From Nakamurella sp. (lineage in GTDB: Bacteria; Actinomycetota; Actinomycetes; Mycobacteriales; Nakamurellaceae), in NCBI GenBank assembly GCA_017882715.1, contig JADGOY010000005.1:1-57081 (forward strand): a stretch of DNA of 57,081 nucleotides, in the 5' to 3' direction. The number at the start of each line of letters is the position of its first letter. The stretch's first letter is position 1. Positions 42,748-51,189 of this stretch are shown here, piece after piece. The notes beneath the pieces are model-generated. The model had not been told where the DNA came from, searched no databases, and saw nothing but the letters and a program-made list of their open reading frames with translations. Both the position numbers and the translations under genes were made by a program.

Positions 42748-44157
42748 TCAGCCGATACGCCCGGGTGCCGAGTCGGCCGGCGAACCCGGGTTCTCGATGG
42801 GACGGGACGCCGACCTCCGGCGAGTCAGCCGCGCCATGGCAAGGCCGTACCAGACCGCGACGGCCAGCAGCAGCCCGGCGACCAGGAACACCGCACCGAC
42901 ACCCCGACCGTTCTCCGGGACCAGCAGCACACCGAGCGCGAACGCACCGACGTAACACAGGTTGTTGGCGGTGTCGTAGAGGGCGAACACCCGCCCGACG
43001 TGGGCGTCGTCAGAGTCGGCCTGGACCACCGAGTCCATGCACACCTTGCTGGACTGGTAGGCCAGGCTCATCACGAAGGCGGTGATCAGAGTGGAGATCA
43101 GGGTGAACTGAACGCCGGCGACCACCACAATGACGCTGGTCGCGATGAGCAGGACCACCGTGTGCCGGGTGCGGCCGAGCCGACGCACCGCCAATGGCGT
43201 CAGCACCGCGCCGGCGAACACCCCGATCGCCCCGGCGGCCAGCACCTCCGCTATCCCGGTTGCCCCGGTGCGGAAGGGCCCGACGTTCTCCGTGAAGTAC
43301 TTCTGGAACAGCAACAGGACGACCATCGTGCACAGCCCGAAACAGAACCGGACCACCATGACGACGATCACCGCGAATCCCACCGTGCGCCGCTGGACGA
43401 TGTGACGCAGGCCGCTGCTGAAACCCTCCAGGACCGCCACCACCGGTTGGGCAGGCTCGTCCGTTTCGTCCGGGCCCAGCTCCATCAGCCGGAACCGGGT
43501 CGCGATCAACGCCGCGAGCACATAGAACACTGCCACCGTCGCGGTGATGATCGCAACCCGGCTGCTGGACTCGCCGAGCACGCTGCGTAGCACGATGGCG
43601 TAACCGCCGCCGACCGCGACGGCGATCGCGCCCGCGGTGGTGGTCAGCGCGTTGGCGCCGACCAGGGAGTTCTTGGCCACGGTGTGCGGCGTGGACGCCG
43701 ATAGCCCGGATCCGACGAAGCGGCCGACGCCCATGATGAACAGCGCGGTGATGAACAGCAGCGGGCTGGACAGTTCCAGGGCGATCTCGACGGCCACCAG
43801 CAACACCAGGGCGCACCTGATCAGGCTGGCCCAGACGATCACCCGGCGGCGACTCCACCGGTCAAGCAACGCCCCGGCGAACGGCCCGATGATCGAGTAC
43901 GGCAGCAGCAGCACCGCGAAACCGGCGGCGATCTCCGCGGGATTGGACTTTCGTTCGGGGCTGAACAACACGAGCACTGCCAGGGCGCCCTGGAATGCGC
44001 CGTCGCCGAACGAGCTGAACACCCGGACGAACACCAGTCGACGCAGTCCCCGCACCTGCCAGAGGTGTTTGAGTCCGCGGACCGAGGGCCGCGCGGGCGC
44101 CGCGACATCCGGTGTCCGTGGCTGCGGGGTCACGCCCGAACGGTACGCGCCCGCCAC
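42748..44157 (-). CDS. MFS transporter
   Basis: This 469-residue, 12-segment major facilitator protein has the loop motif between TM2 and TM3 in GALLDRWSRRRVIVWAS and a second copy in AVRRLGRTRHTVVLL. The N-terminal 30 residues and the C-terminal tail are polar. The family is close to actinobacterial MFS proteins with N-terminal MviM/antibiotic-exporter-like annotation, but the substrate is unknown. The GTG at 44157 is used; a GTG at 44133 is an equally possible start. It is convergent with pcnA and divergent from the YqgE-family gene. Confidence 0.88.
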   Translation of the reverse strand: MAGAYRSGVTPQPRTPDVAAPARPSVRGLKHLWQVRGLRRLVFVRVFSSFGDGAFQGALAVLVLFSPERKSNPAEIAAGFAVLLLPYSIIGPFAGALLDRWSRRRVIVWASLIRCALVLLVAVEIALELSSPLLFITALFIMGVGRFVGSGLSASTPHTVAKNSLVGANALTTTAGAIAVAVGGGYAIVLRSVLGESSSRVAIITATVAVFYVLAALIATRFRLMELGPDETDEPAQPVVAVLEGFSSGLRHIVQRRTVGFAVIVVMVVRFCFGLCTMVVLLLFQKYFTENVGPFRTGATGIAEVLAAGAIGVFAGAVLTPLAVRRLGRTRHTVVLLIATSVIVVVAGVQFTLISTLITAFVMSLAYQSSKVCMDSVVQADSDDAHVGRVFALYDTANNLCYVGAFALGVLLVPENGRGVGAVFLVAGLLLAVAVWYGLAMARLTRRRSASRPIENPGSPADSAPGRIG

Positions 44158-44251
44158 CCTGATCGTCCTGCCTCGCTCGACGGATCACCGGTGGCCGGTT
44201 GAAGGCAGGTGCCCGCGCACGCAGGCCCGCTGACCGGAAGAATGGACGGCG

Positions 44252-44824
44252 ATGAGAGAGATCGACGCGTTGCGTGCGGGGACGCTCCTGGTGGCCGCCC
44301 CCGAGCTGCGCGACCCGCACTTCCGTCGCACCGTGGTCTACCTGGTCGCGCACGGCGATGACGGCTCCGTCGGGGTGATCCTGAACCGCCCGAGCGAGAC
44401 CGCGGTGCACAACGTCCTGCCGGGCTGGGCGCCGCACGCTGCCCGGCCTCAGGCGGTGTTCGCCGGCGGTCCGGTCCAGACGTCATCGGCGATGTGCCTG
44501 GGGGTGTGCCGGAGCGGGACCAACCCTCGGGAGGTCGACGGCGTTGTCTCGATCACCGGACCGGTCGTTTTGGTTGATCTGGGCGCCGATCCTGCCGCAG
44601 TGGCAGAGGCCACACGCGGTATCCGGATCTATGCGGGGCGGGCCGGCTGGGACGCGCAGCAGCTGATCGACGAGGTGGTCGAGGGCGCCTGGTACGTGGT
44701 TCCCGGCCTGCCCGACGACGTACTCGCCGGACCACGCACCGACCTGTGGTTCACGGTGCTGCGCAGGCAGCCGTTCCCGCTGGCGTGGGTGGCCTACCAC
44801 CCGGGGGATCTGTCCCGGAACTGA
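44252..44824 (+). CDS. YqgE/AlgH family (UPF0301, DUF179) protein
   Basis: This 190-residue protein matches the family throughout: LRAGTLLVAAPELRDPHF, RTVVYLVAHGDDGSVGVILN, the FAGGPV turn and the C-terminal GYAGW-like YAGRAGWDAQQL. Members are soluble; the biochemical role is unknown. The ATG at 44252 gives a normal length. The start is 94 bp from the divergent MFS gene. Confidence 0.92.
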   Translation: MREIDALRAGTLLVAAPELRDPHFRRTVVYLVAHGDDGSVGVILNRPSETAVHNVLPGWAPHAARPQAVFAGGPVQTSSAMCLGVCRSGTNPREVDGVVSITGPVVLVDLGADPAAVAEATRGIRIYAGRAGWDAQQLIDEVVEGAWYVVPGLPDDVLAGPRTDLWFTVLRRQPFPLAWVAYHPGDLSRN

Positions 44825-45556
44825 CGCCGCGGCCCCTGGTGCTCCGAAACCCCCGTTTGGTTCCTGCGGCCGTCATGCGTGCGAAGTTGGGGGCGAGAGT
44901 GGCGCTGAGGACCCCTGAGGCCGCGTTCGCGTGCCGAACCGACGCCCAGATCTTGGCCAGCCCCTGTCTGCGGTCCTGACTCCAGCCGCTTGGGTGGGCT
45001 GGAGTTCGGAAGATCAAGGTCGGCGGCCATCTGGTGTTGTTGGGCAACTCAACGATGGTCCATCTGCCCGAGGACAGCCTGGCTCTCATGTGGACCGCTG
45101 TCATCCCGCTACTCAGCGCTTGGTCTCGGGCGATCACACCGTCCTGACGGGCAACGGATCTCCGAGATCCAGCTGTTGACCTCGTTCATCCGCGGAATGA
45201 TCTGTCACCAGACCGCCATCCCGCGGACGTTGCACAACCGGCTGGGGTGATCAAGAGTTTTGGCCGTCCAGAGTTGTGGGACGACCATGAATGGCCGGGA
45301 ACTCTGATCAGCTCGGGGAGCGCGAGCCGGCGCGGCAGGCGGGCCACGGGTGCCGCGACTCGGGGCGTGAGGTGGGCAGCGGGAGCCGGTGCGGACGGTG
45401 GGCTCCGGGTGCGAGTCGGCGCGGAGGGGGAGCGGCGAGCGGCACGGGAAACGGAAGGTGCGCTGGATCAAACGAGGCGCCAAGGGCGCCCGGTGCGCGT
45501 ACTGCGGCCGGCCGACGGCCCGGACCGTCCAGAAACGCCGAGCAGACCAGCCGAGG
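44825..45556. other. Gene-poor stretch
   Basis: These 732 bp hold short open frames on both strands with no recognisable product. One of them (plus strand, from 45389) has a single CAYCGRP pair and runs into the antisense of the next gene. No repeat, terminator or promoter is clear. It may contain gene remains too decayed to name. Confidence 0.5.
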
Positions 45557-46033
45557 TCAGGTCTGCCCGGACCTCTGCGCGGGGTCGGTTCGGGTCAGCC
45601 CGGCACAACCGCCGGAACCGCAGCCGCAGCCACCACACCCGGCACCGGGATCCGACGCGGGTAGCCCCGCCGGGATCGCCACGAGACGCGCGGCCCGATC
45701 CCCGAGCACCCCAGCGGCCAGCAGCAGAGCGCCGCTGCCGACCAGCCCGACGGCAGCCATCACCAGCGCGGTGGCGGTCGACGGCGCGAGAACGAGCAGC
45801 AGCACCGCGACGACGGCGGCGATCGCGGCTGCGCCCGCGGCAACCGGGGCGGCCACCTTGTTGGCGACCGCGAACCCCTCGTCACTGGCCATGGCCGCCG
45901 GCGAATGCACACCCAACCGGCCGGTCCGACGCAACGACCCGGTCAGCCCACCTCGGGCCATCACCGCCGACGCGACGGCCAGCAGCAACAGCACGGCGAC
46001 CAGCGAAAGGATCAGGCTCAGCGGCGCGGACAC
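45557..46033 (-). CDS. SdpI-like small membrane protein with Cys/Gly-rich tail
   Basis: This 158-residue protein has three hydrophobic segments (LSLILSLVAVLLLLAVASAV, AAAIAAVVAVLLLVLA, and AAVGLVGSGALLLAAGVL). The loop GRLGVHSPAAMASDEGFAVA matches the SdpI/YhfL-family signature around a conserved SDE. The C-terminus has the unusual run GCGGCGCGSGGCAG, with five cysteines, which could bind a metal. The GTG at 46033 lies 7 nt after TACGAT on the same strand and lacks a Shine-Dalgarno site, so the mRNA is probably leaderless. Function unknown; some family members give immunity to toxic peptides. Confidence 0.78.
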   Translation of the reverse strand: MSAPLSLILSLVAVLLLLAVASAVMARGGLTGSLRRTGRLGVHSPAAMASDEGFAVANKVAAPVAAGAAAIAAVVAVLLLVLAPSTATALVMAAVGLVGSGALLLAAGVLGDRAARLVAIPAGLPASDPGAGCGGCGCGSGGCAGLTRTDPAQRSGQT

Positions 46034-46040
46034 GCTTCCG

Positions 46041-46046
46041 ATCGTA
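46041..46046 (-). promoter_or_regulatory. -10 element for the SdpI-like gene
   Basis: TACGAT on the minus strand ends 7 nt before the GTG start, the spacing expected of a leaderless transcript. Confidence 0.45.
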
Positions 46047-46140
46047 ACGGGCCGACGTCCTCGGTTGCGCGGCGCGCGAACATGCCGATTCCTCCCGATA
46101 TACGTAGTCTGAGGCTGAACATCTGATCTTGGAGGGGGCT

Positions 46141-46512
46141 ATGAGTAAAGCTCGCCCGGCGACCGTCACCGTCGCGTTTCTGCTGGTCGTCATACAGATC
46201 GTGATCATGCTTGTCGCCACCATCACCGCAGCGGTCGCGCCCGCTGACTACAAGACCTATGCGGTGACGACCCCCGGCATCTTCGTCGTGCTGTACGCCG
46301 CGGTGGCTTACTACCTGTGGGCAGGCCGGCCGTGGGCCCGGATTGTCGCGATGCTGGTGGCCGCGATCGGCGTCATCGGCAACCTGTCGGTGATCCTGTA
46401 CTACGACCACGCGCCGACGGTCGCCGTGCACGTGGTCGGCCTGGTCATCGCGCTGGGCATCCTGATCCTGCTGCTGTTGCCGGTGACCAAGCAGTACTTC
46501 GCGCAGTCGTGA
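46141..46512 (+). CDS. Small integral membrane protein
   Basis: This 123-residue protein has four hydrophobic segments (TVAFLLVVIQIVIMLVATIT, PGIFVVLYAAVAYYLW, RIVAMLVAAIGVIGNLSVIL, HVVGLVIALGILILLLLP) and few polar residues. I do not recognise a named family. The ATG at 46141 has GGAGGGGG 4 nt upstream, and a TAGTCT (46105-46110) may be its -10 element. The leuS leader begins 39 bp after its stop. Confidence 0.8.
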   Translation: MSKARPATVTVAFLLVVIQIVIMLVATITAAVAPADYKTYAVTTPGIFVVLYAAVAYYLWAGRPWARIVAMLVAAIGVIGNLSVILYYDHAPTVAVHVVGLVIALGILILLLLPVTKQYFAQS

Positions 46513-46550
46513 CAGCGGTGCACCCGCGCGGTCCCAGGCGGCGAACACGG

Positions 46551-46556
46551 TAGACT
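46551..46556 (+). promoter_or_regulatory. -10 element for the leuS leader
   Basis: TAGACT ends 8 nt before the ATG of a short leader ORF, which would therefore be the first codon of a leaderless transcript. The -35 region is not recognisable. Confidence 0.5.
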
Positions 46557-46564
46557 CCGGACCC

Positions 46565-46600
46565 ATGGCAGCGGCCCAGCTTCTTCACCGGCCGCGTTGA
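46565..46600 (+). CDS. Putative leuS leader peptide
   Basis: The 11-codon ORF MAAAQLLHRPR contains two adjacent leucine codons, both CTT (46580-46585), a rare leucine codon in such GC-rich DNA. It starts 8 nt after a -10 element and ends 58 bp before an intrinsic terminator in front of leuS. The Leu codons sit in the loop of a hairpin (46571-46576 pairs with 46590-46595). This is the arrangement of a classical amino-acid attenuation leader, inferred only from sequence. Confidence 0.5.
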   Translation: MAAAQLLHRPR

Positions 46601-46602
46601 AC

Positions 46603-46687
46603 CAGGGACCGAAACTGCCGCCGCCAGGCGACGGCGGCCCTGCTGGACAGCGCGGCGATCCCTCCTGACATCCAGGGGGGATTTTTT
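46603..46687 (+). promoter_or_regulatory. leuS attenuator with intrinsic terminator
   Basis: ATCCCTCCTG (46658-46667) pairs with CAGGGGGGAT (46673-46682) through a 5-nt loop, with one G-U pair, followed by a T run (46682-46687). A second hairpin lies upstream (GCCGCCG 46617-46623 with CGGCGGC 46632-46638). AGGGA at 46604-46608 can pair with TCCCT at 46659-46663 in the terminator's left arm, a possible antiterminator. The terminator ends directly before leuS. Confidence 0.65.
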
Positions 46688-46735
46688 GTGCTCGGTGAAC
46701 GCACAGGATTGCTGCGGACCAAGGAGATGGCAACG

Positions 46736-49651
46736 GTGATGACGACCCAGCCCGCGACGACCGAGGCGGCAATCGACTCCGCGACGACCAAGGCGGACGA
46801 GGCGACCCCGCCGTTCCGCTACACGGCCGCGCTCGCCGCCGAGATCGAGGCTCGCTGGCAGGACAGGTGGGACGCCGAGGGAACGTTCGATGCACCCAAC
46901 CCGAGCGGTCCGCTGGCGCCCGAGGACGGCACCCCGGTGCCGCAGGACAAGCTGTATCTGCTGGACATGTTCCCCTACCCGTCCGGCAAGGGCCTGCATG
47001 TCGGGCACCCGCTCGGCTACATCGGCACGGACGTGCTGGGTCGCTTCAAGCGGATGACCGGTCACAACGTCCTGCACACGATCGGCTACGACGCCTTCGG
47101 CCTCCCGGCCGAGCAGTACGCCGTGCGCACCGGTACGCATCCCCGCACCACCACCGAGGACAACATCGTGCGGTACCGGGCCCAGCTGCGCCGGCTGGGG
47201 TTCGGGCACGACCAGCGCCGCAGCGTCGCGACCACCGACCCGGAGTTCTACCGCTGGACGCAGTGGATCTTCACCCAGCTGTTCGAGGCCTGGTACGACG
47301 AGAGGGCCGACCGAGCTCGCCACATCAGCGCGCTTGTCGCCGAGTTCGAATCCGGCAACCGGCAGGCCCCGCACGGCCGGGGGTGGGCCGAGCTGAACCG
47401 CGCCGAGCAGCATCAGGTGCTGGCCGGCTACCGGTTGGCGTACATCGACTATGCGCCGGTCAACTGGTGCCCCGGGCTGGGCACTGTGCTGTCCAACGAA
47501 GAGGTCACCGCAGAGGGCCGCAGCGAGATCGGCAACTTCCCGGTCTTCCGGCGGAACCTGCGGCAATGGATGATGCGGATCACCGAGTACGCCGACCGGT
47601 TGCTCGACGACCTGGACAGGTTGGACTGGCCGGAATCGGTGAAGTCCATGCAGCGCAACTGGATCGGCCGTTCCTTTGGCGCCCGGGTCAGTTTCCCCGT
47701 ACCGGCACCCGCGGCCGAGGGCGGCGAGCCGGAAGAAATCGAGGTGTACACGACCCGTCCGGACACCCTGTTCGGCGCGACCTTCATGGTGCTGGCCCCC
47801 GAGCACCCGCTGGTCGGGACGATCACCGCGGCGAGCTGGCCGGACGGCACCGACGTCCGCTGGACCGGCGGGGCGCCGACCCCGGGTGAGGCCGTCGCCG
47901 AGTACCGGCTGGCCGCGTCCCGTAAGTCCGACCTGGACCGTCAGGAGAACAAGGAAAAGACCGGTGTCTTCACCGGCGCGTTCGCCATCAACCCGGTCAA
48001 CGGCGCCGCCCTACCAATCTTCATTGCCGATTACGTGCTGATGGGCTACGGCACCGGCGCGATCATGGCCGTCCCAGGGCAGGACACCAGGGACTGGGAT
48101 TTCGCGACAGCATTCGGACTGCCGATCATCCGCACCGTGCAGGCGCCGGCGGATCATCCGCAGGACGAGCCGTACCTCGGTGACGGCCCCGCGATCAACA
48201 GCGCGAACAGCGAGGTGTCGCTGGACGGGCTGGATGTGGCGCCGGCCAAGGCCGTCATCATCGACTGGCTGGTGGGCAAGGGATTCGGCCGCGCCGAGAA
48301 GCAATACAAGCTGCGGGACTGGCTGTTCTCCCGGCAGCGCTACTGGGGCGAACCCTTTCCGATCGTGTATGACGATGACGGTGTGGCGATCTCGCTGCCC
48401 GACGATCAGTTGCCGTTGTCGCTGCCGGAGGTGTCGGACTACTCGCCGCAGAGCTTCGATCCGGACGACGCGACCTCCGATCCCGTGCCGCCGCTGGCGC
48501 GTGCCACCGACTGGGCGCAGGTGGTGCTGGATCTGGGTGACGGCCGGAGAACCTACCGGCGTGAACTGAATGTCATGCCCCAGTGGGCCGGATCGTGTTG
48601 GTACGAACTGCGTTACCTGGACCCGACGAACGACAAGGCTTTCTGCGACCCGGATGTCGAGCGGTACTGGATGGGGAAGGATCCCGCCCGAAGCAACGAC
48701 CCGGGCGGCGTTGATCTGTACGTCGGCGGCGTCGAACACGCCGTCCTGCACCTGCTGTACTCGCGCTTCTGGCACAAGGTTCTGTTCGACCTGGGGCACG
48801 TGTCCAGCGAGGAGCCGTTCCGCCGGCTGTTCAACCAGGGCTATATCCAGGCGTATGCCTACACCGATGCCCGGGGCGCGTACGTCCCCGCTGACCAGGT
48901 CCTCGAAATCACCCCCGGCGTCTTCGAATTCGACGGCCAACCCGTCAACCGCGAATATGGGAAAATGGGAAAGTCGCTGAACAATGTCGTCACTCCGGAC
49001 GACATGTGCCAGCGCTATGGCGCGGACACGTTCCGGATGTACGAGATGGGCATGGGTCCGATGGACATGTCCCGGCCATGGCAGACCCGGGATGTGGTCG
49101 GCTCCCTGCGGTATCTGCAACGCCTGTGGCGCTTGGTGGTGTCCGAGACGACCGGTGAGGCAGTGGTTGTCGATATCGAACCCGATGACGCGACCCGAGA
49201 GCTGTTGCACCGCACGATCGACGGGGTGTCCACCGACTACGGGCAGATGGCGTACAACACGGCGATCGCCAAGCTGATCGTGCTGACCAACCATCTGACG
49301 AAGTCCGCCACGGCCGCGCCGAGATCCGTCGCCGAGGCGCTGGTGTTGATGACGGCGCCGCTGGCCCCGCACATCGCCGAGGAGATGTGGTCACGGCTCG
49401 GGCACGCGAAGTCGTTGGCGCACGGACCTTTCCCGGTTGCCGACCCGGCGCTGCTGGTCGCCGAACAGGTGGAATACCCGATCCAGGTCAAGGGCAAGGT
49501 GCGCTCGCGGGTGACGGTCGCGGCCGACGCCCCGGTGCAGGAGGTGGAGCGGGCCGCTCTGGCGGACAACCGGATCATGGAGATCCTGGACGGTGCGGCA
49601 CCGCGCAAGGTGGTCGTGGTACCCGGGCGCATGGTGTCGATCGTCCCGTGA
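46736..49651 (+). CDS. leuS: Leucine--tRNA ligase
   Basis: LeuRS charges tRNA-Leu with leucine. This 971-residue class I synthetase has the HIGH motif as HVGH (about residue 88, after FPYPSGKGL) and the KMSKS motif as KMGKS (about 742, in [11 protein letters not shown]). The editing domain (CP1) lies between, with [19 protein letters not shown]. The GTG at 46736 has AAGGAG 9 nt upstream; ATG at 46739 is nearly equivalent. A more upstream GTG at 46688 would overlap the terminator and is unlikely. Expression is probably controlled by the attenuator just upstream. The stop overlaps the GTG of a broken lactonase gene. Confidence 0.97.
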   Translation: MMTTQPATTEAAIDSATTKADEATPPFRYTAALAAEIEARWQDRWDAEGTFDAPNPSGPLAPEDGTPVPQDKLYLLDMFPYPSGKGLHVGHPLGYIGTDVLGRFKRMTGHNVLHTIGYDAFGLPAEQYAVRTGTHPRTTTEDNIVRYRAQLRRLGFGHDQRRSVATTDPEFYRWTQWIFTQLFEAWYDERADRARHISALVAEFESGNRQAPHGRGWAELNRAEQHQVLAGYRLAYIDYAPVNWCPGLGTVLSNEEVTAEGRSEIGNFPVFRRNLRQWMMRITEYADRLLDDLDRLDWPESVKSMQRNWIGRSFGARVSFPVPAPAAEGGEPEEIEVYTTRPDTLFGATFMVLAPEHPLVGTITAASWPDGTDVRWTGGAPTPGEAVAEYRLAASRKSDLDRQENKEKTGVFTGAFAINPVNGAALPIFIADYVLMGYGTGAIMAVPGQDTRDWDFATAFGLPIIRTVQAPADHPQDEPYLGDGPAINSANSEVSLDGLDVAPAKAVIIDWLVGKGFGRAEKQYKLRDWLFSRQRYWGEPFPIVYDDDGVAISLPDDQLPLSLPEVSDYSPQSFDPDDATSDPVPPLARATDWAQVVLDLGDGRRTYRRELNVMPQWAGSCWYELRYLDPTNDKAFCDPDVERYWMGKDPARSNDPGGVDLYVGGVEHAVLHLLYSRFWHKVLFDLGHVSSEEPFRRLFNQGYIQAYAYTDARGAYVPADQVLEITPGVFEFDGQPVNREYGKMGKSLNNVVTPDDMCQRYGADTFRMYEMGMGPMDMSRPWQTRDVVGSLRYLQRLWRLVVSETTGEAVVVDIEPDDATRELLHRTIDGVSTDYGQMAYNTAIAKLIVLTNHLTKSATAAPRSVAEALVLMTAPLAPHIAEEMWSRLGHAKSLAHGPFPVADPALLVAEQVEYPIQVKGKVRSRVTVAADAPVQEVERAALADNRIMEILDGAAPRKVVVVPGRMVSIVP

Positions 49652-50300
49652 CCTCCGGATCAGCCGCCGGGTCACCCCGCGGATCACGGATGGGCTCGAG
49701 GCCCCGGCGGACGTTCTACGTCGGCTGCAGCACGGCGGGCGCGGGCGGCAACGCCCGGAGCATCGAGGTGGTGCATCACGATCCGGTCAGGGGCGAATGG
49801 ACGGTCAGCGGATCGACCGACATCGTCACGGCGGCAACGGAGCCGGGCGTACCGGCGTCACCGCCCTACCTTGCCTGGCACCCCGACGGTCGGCACCTGT
49901 ACGCCGTCGCCGAGGTGTCGGACGGCCGAATCTGGGCGTTCGACATCAACGAGCCCGGCGGTCGGCCACGAGCGGTCGCGTCGGCCTGTACCGGCGGCGA
50001 GTTGCCCTGCCACCTGGCCGTCGATCCGGCGGGGGAATTCGTGGTCAGCGCGAACTACGGCTCCGGCAGCCTGGCCGTGCACCGGATCCGGGTACCGTGG
50101 TCTGCGTTCCCGCCAGGCTTCGGCCCGCGGCACCTGGTCCTGCTGCCCGGTGATCTGGTCGCGGCGGTCGGCGAGCTCACCGGGGAAATCGCGCTGATGA
50201 CACTCGATCCACTGGAGAGTGGACTGACGCTGCGCAGCCGCACGGCGGGCACCGCCACCGCGCGGTTCTCGCAGCCGAGCGGCATCGTCGCGACGCGACG
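49648..50300 (+). pseudogene. Broken beta-propeller lactonase gene (6-phosphogluconolactonase-like)
   Basis: The frame begins with a GTG overlapping the leuS stop (GTGA). It shows blades of the seven-bladed lactonase family: RTFYVGCSTAG, PSPPYLAWHP-like PASPPYLAWHPDGRHLYAV, and GGELPCHLAVDPAGEFVVSA followed by NYGSGSLAVH. After SLAVHRI about one blade and a half is missing, and the next recognisable part is FPPGFGPRHLVLLPGDLV. Family similarity ends after SQPSGIVAT, where the frame is lost. The intact protein would be near 350 residues. It is most likely non-functional. Confidence 0.75.
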
Positions 50301-50304
50301 GTCG

Positions 50305-50554
50305 GTTCGCAGCACGTGGGTCGGGCGTCACGCTGGACGGCGAGGTCATCCTGGACGTGCCCCGTCAGGATCGCCCGGACACCCGAGACGCCAATGGCCG
50401 TGCGGGAATCCTGTTGATCGGTACCGGGGAATACGCCGCGCTGCGCGAGCGGTCCGGCGACCACGTCACCGACGGCATCGCCGGGGAGACGATCCTGCTC
50501 GATGCGCCGGCAGAGGCCACGTCGGCGCAATGGTTCGAGTTGGCGGTCTGCTGA
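50305..50554 (+). pseudogene. Gene fragment, possibly from a MOSC-domain protein
   Basis: A different frame carries VTLDGEVILDVPRQDRPD, GRAGILLIGTGEYAALRERS and DGIAGETILLDAPAEAT, ending at a TGA at 50554. The pattern R-A-x-L-L-x-x-x-x-Y-x-x-L-R then G-x-x-G-E-(N/T)-I-L-(V/L) resembles the MOSC sulfur-carrier domain. No start codon or N-terminal half is present. The assignment is tentative; that it is a fragment is more certain. Confidence 0.35.
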
Positions 50555-51178
50555 GCGGCGATCGGCGGATCTATGCCGTCGATCTGATCGGCGATGCCGG
50601 GCACAGCATCGCCGGTGACCGCCCGATCGCCGCCCCGGATGACCTGCTCGCCTGGATCGACACCGTGTTGGACGGCCTGGGTGTCCAGCGCGCGGAGGTT
50701 TGCGGTCATTCCTACGGCGGGTGGTTCGCGCTGGCGTGCGCCCTGCGGCGGCCGGATCGGGTCGAGAAGGTGACGTTGCTCGATCCGACCATGTGTTTTG
50801 CGCCGCTGCCCGGTTACGTGATCCGAGCGATCCCGACGCTGCTGCGACCGACTTCGGCTCGGCGCAGTTCGCTGATCCGCTGGGAGACACGACGGCGGCC
50901 ATCGATCCGGAGCGGCTGCGGCTGACCGGGATGGCGGCGGACCTGGACGGTGCGTCACCTGCCGTGCCGACGAAGATCCCGTCGGCGGCCACTCTCCCCG
51001 CCCTGGGCCAACCGGGCCTGGTGATCGTGGCCGGCGCCAGTCGGGTGCACCCGGTGCGGCGGGTAGCCCGCAACGCGGGAAAGCGGCTCCCGCGGCTCGG
51101 GTGGAAACGGTGGCCGCTGCCAGCCACTACGGACTGCCCATCACCCACGCCCAGCAGGTCACAGCGCTCATTCGCTGA
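50546..51178 (+). pseudogene. Broken alpha/beta hydrolase gene
   Basis: The first part reads RRIYAVDLIGDAGHSIAGD, LDGLGVQRAEVCGHSYGGW (nucleophile elbow GHSYGG) and VEKVTLLDPTMCFAPLPGY, in one frame. After LLRPTSARRSSLIRWET the frame shifts to ALGQPGLVIVAGASRVHPV and shifts again to ASHYGLPITHAQQVTALIR before the stop at 51178. The cap and N-terminal strands are missing. At least two frameshifts are needed, so it is not functional as read. Confidence 0.8.
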
Positions 51179-51189
51179 CGCCGAGGGAG

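Noticed and set aside
45389..45664. Small protein with a CAYC zinc-like pair
   Set aside because: Only one CxxC pair, no second half of a zinc site, no clear ribosome-binding site, and the last third is antisense to the SdpI-like gene.
46601..46687. T-box riboswitch in front of leuS (TGGACAGCGCGG resembles the T-box sequence)
   Set aside because: The match to TGGNACCGCGG needs an insertion, and the variable base after TGG is A, which would pair with a U discriminator; tRNA-Leu has A there. No specifier loop with a C-ending Leu codon was found. The leader-peptide reading fits better.
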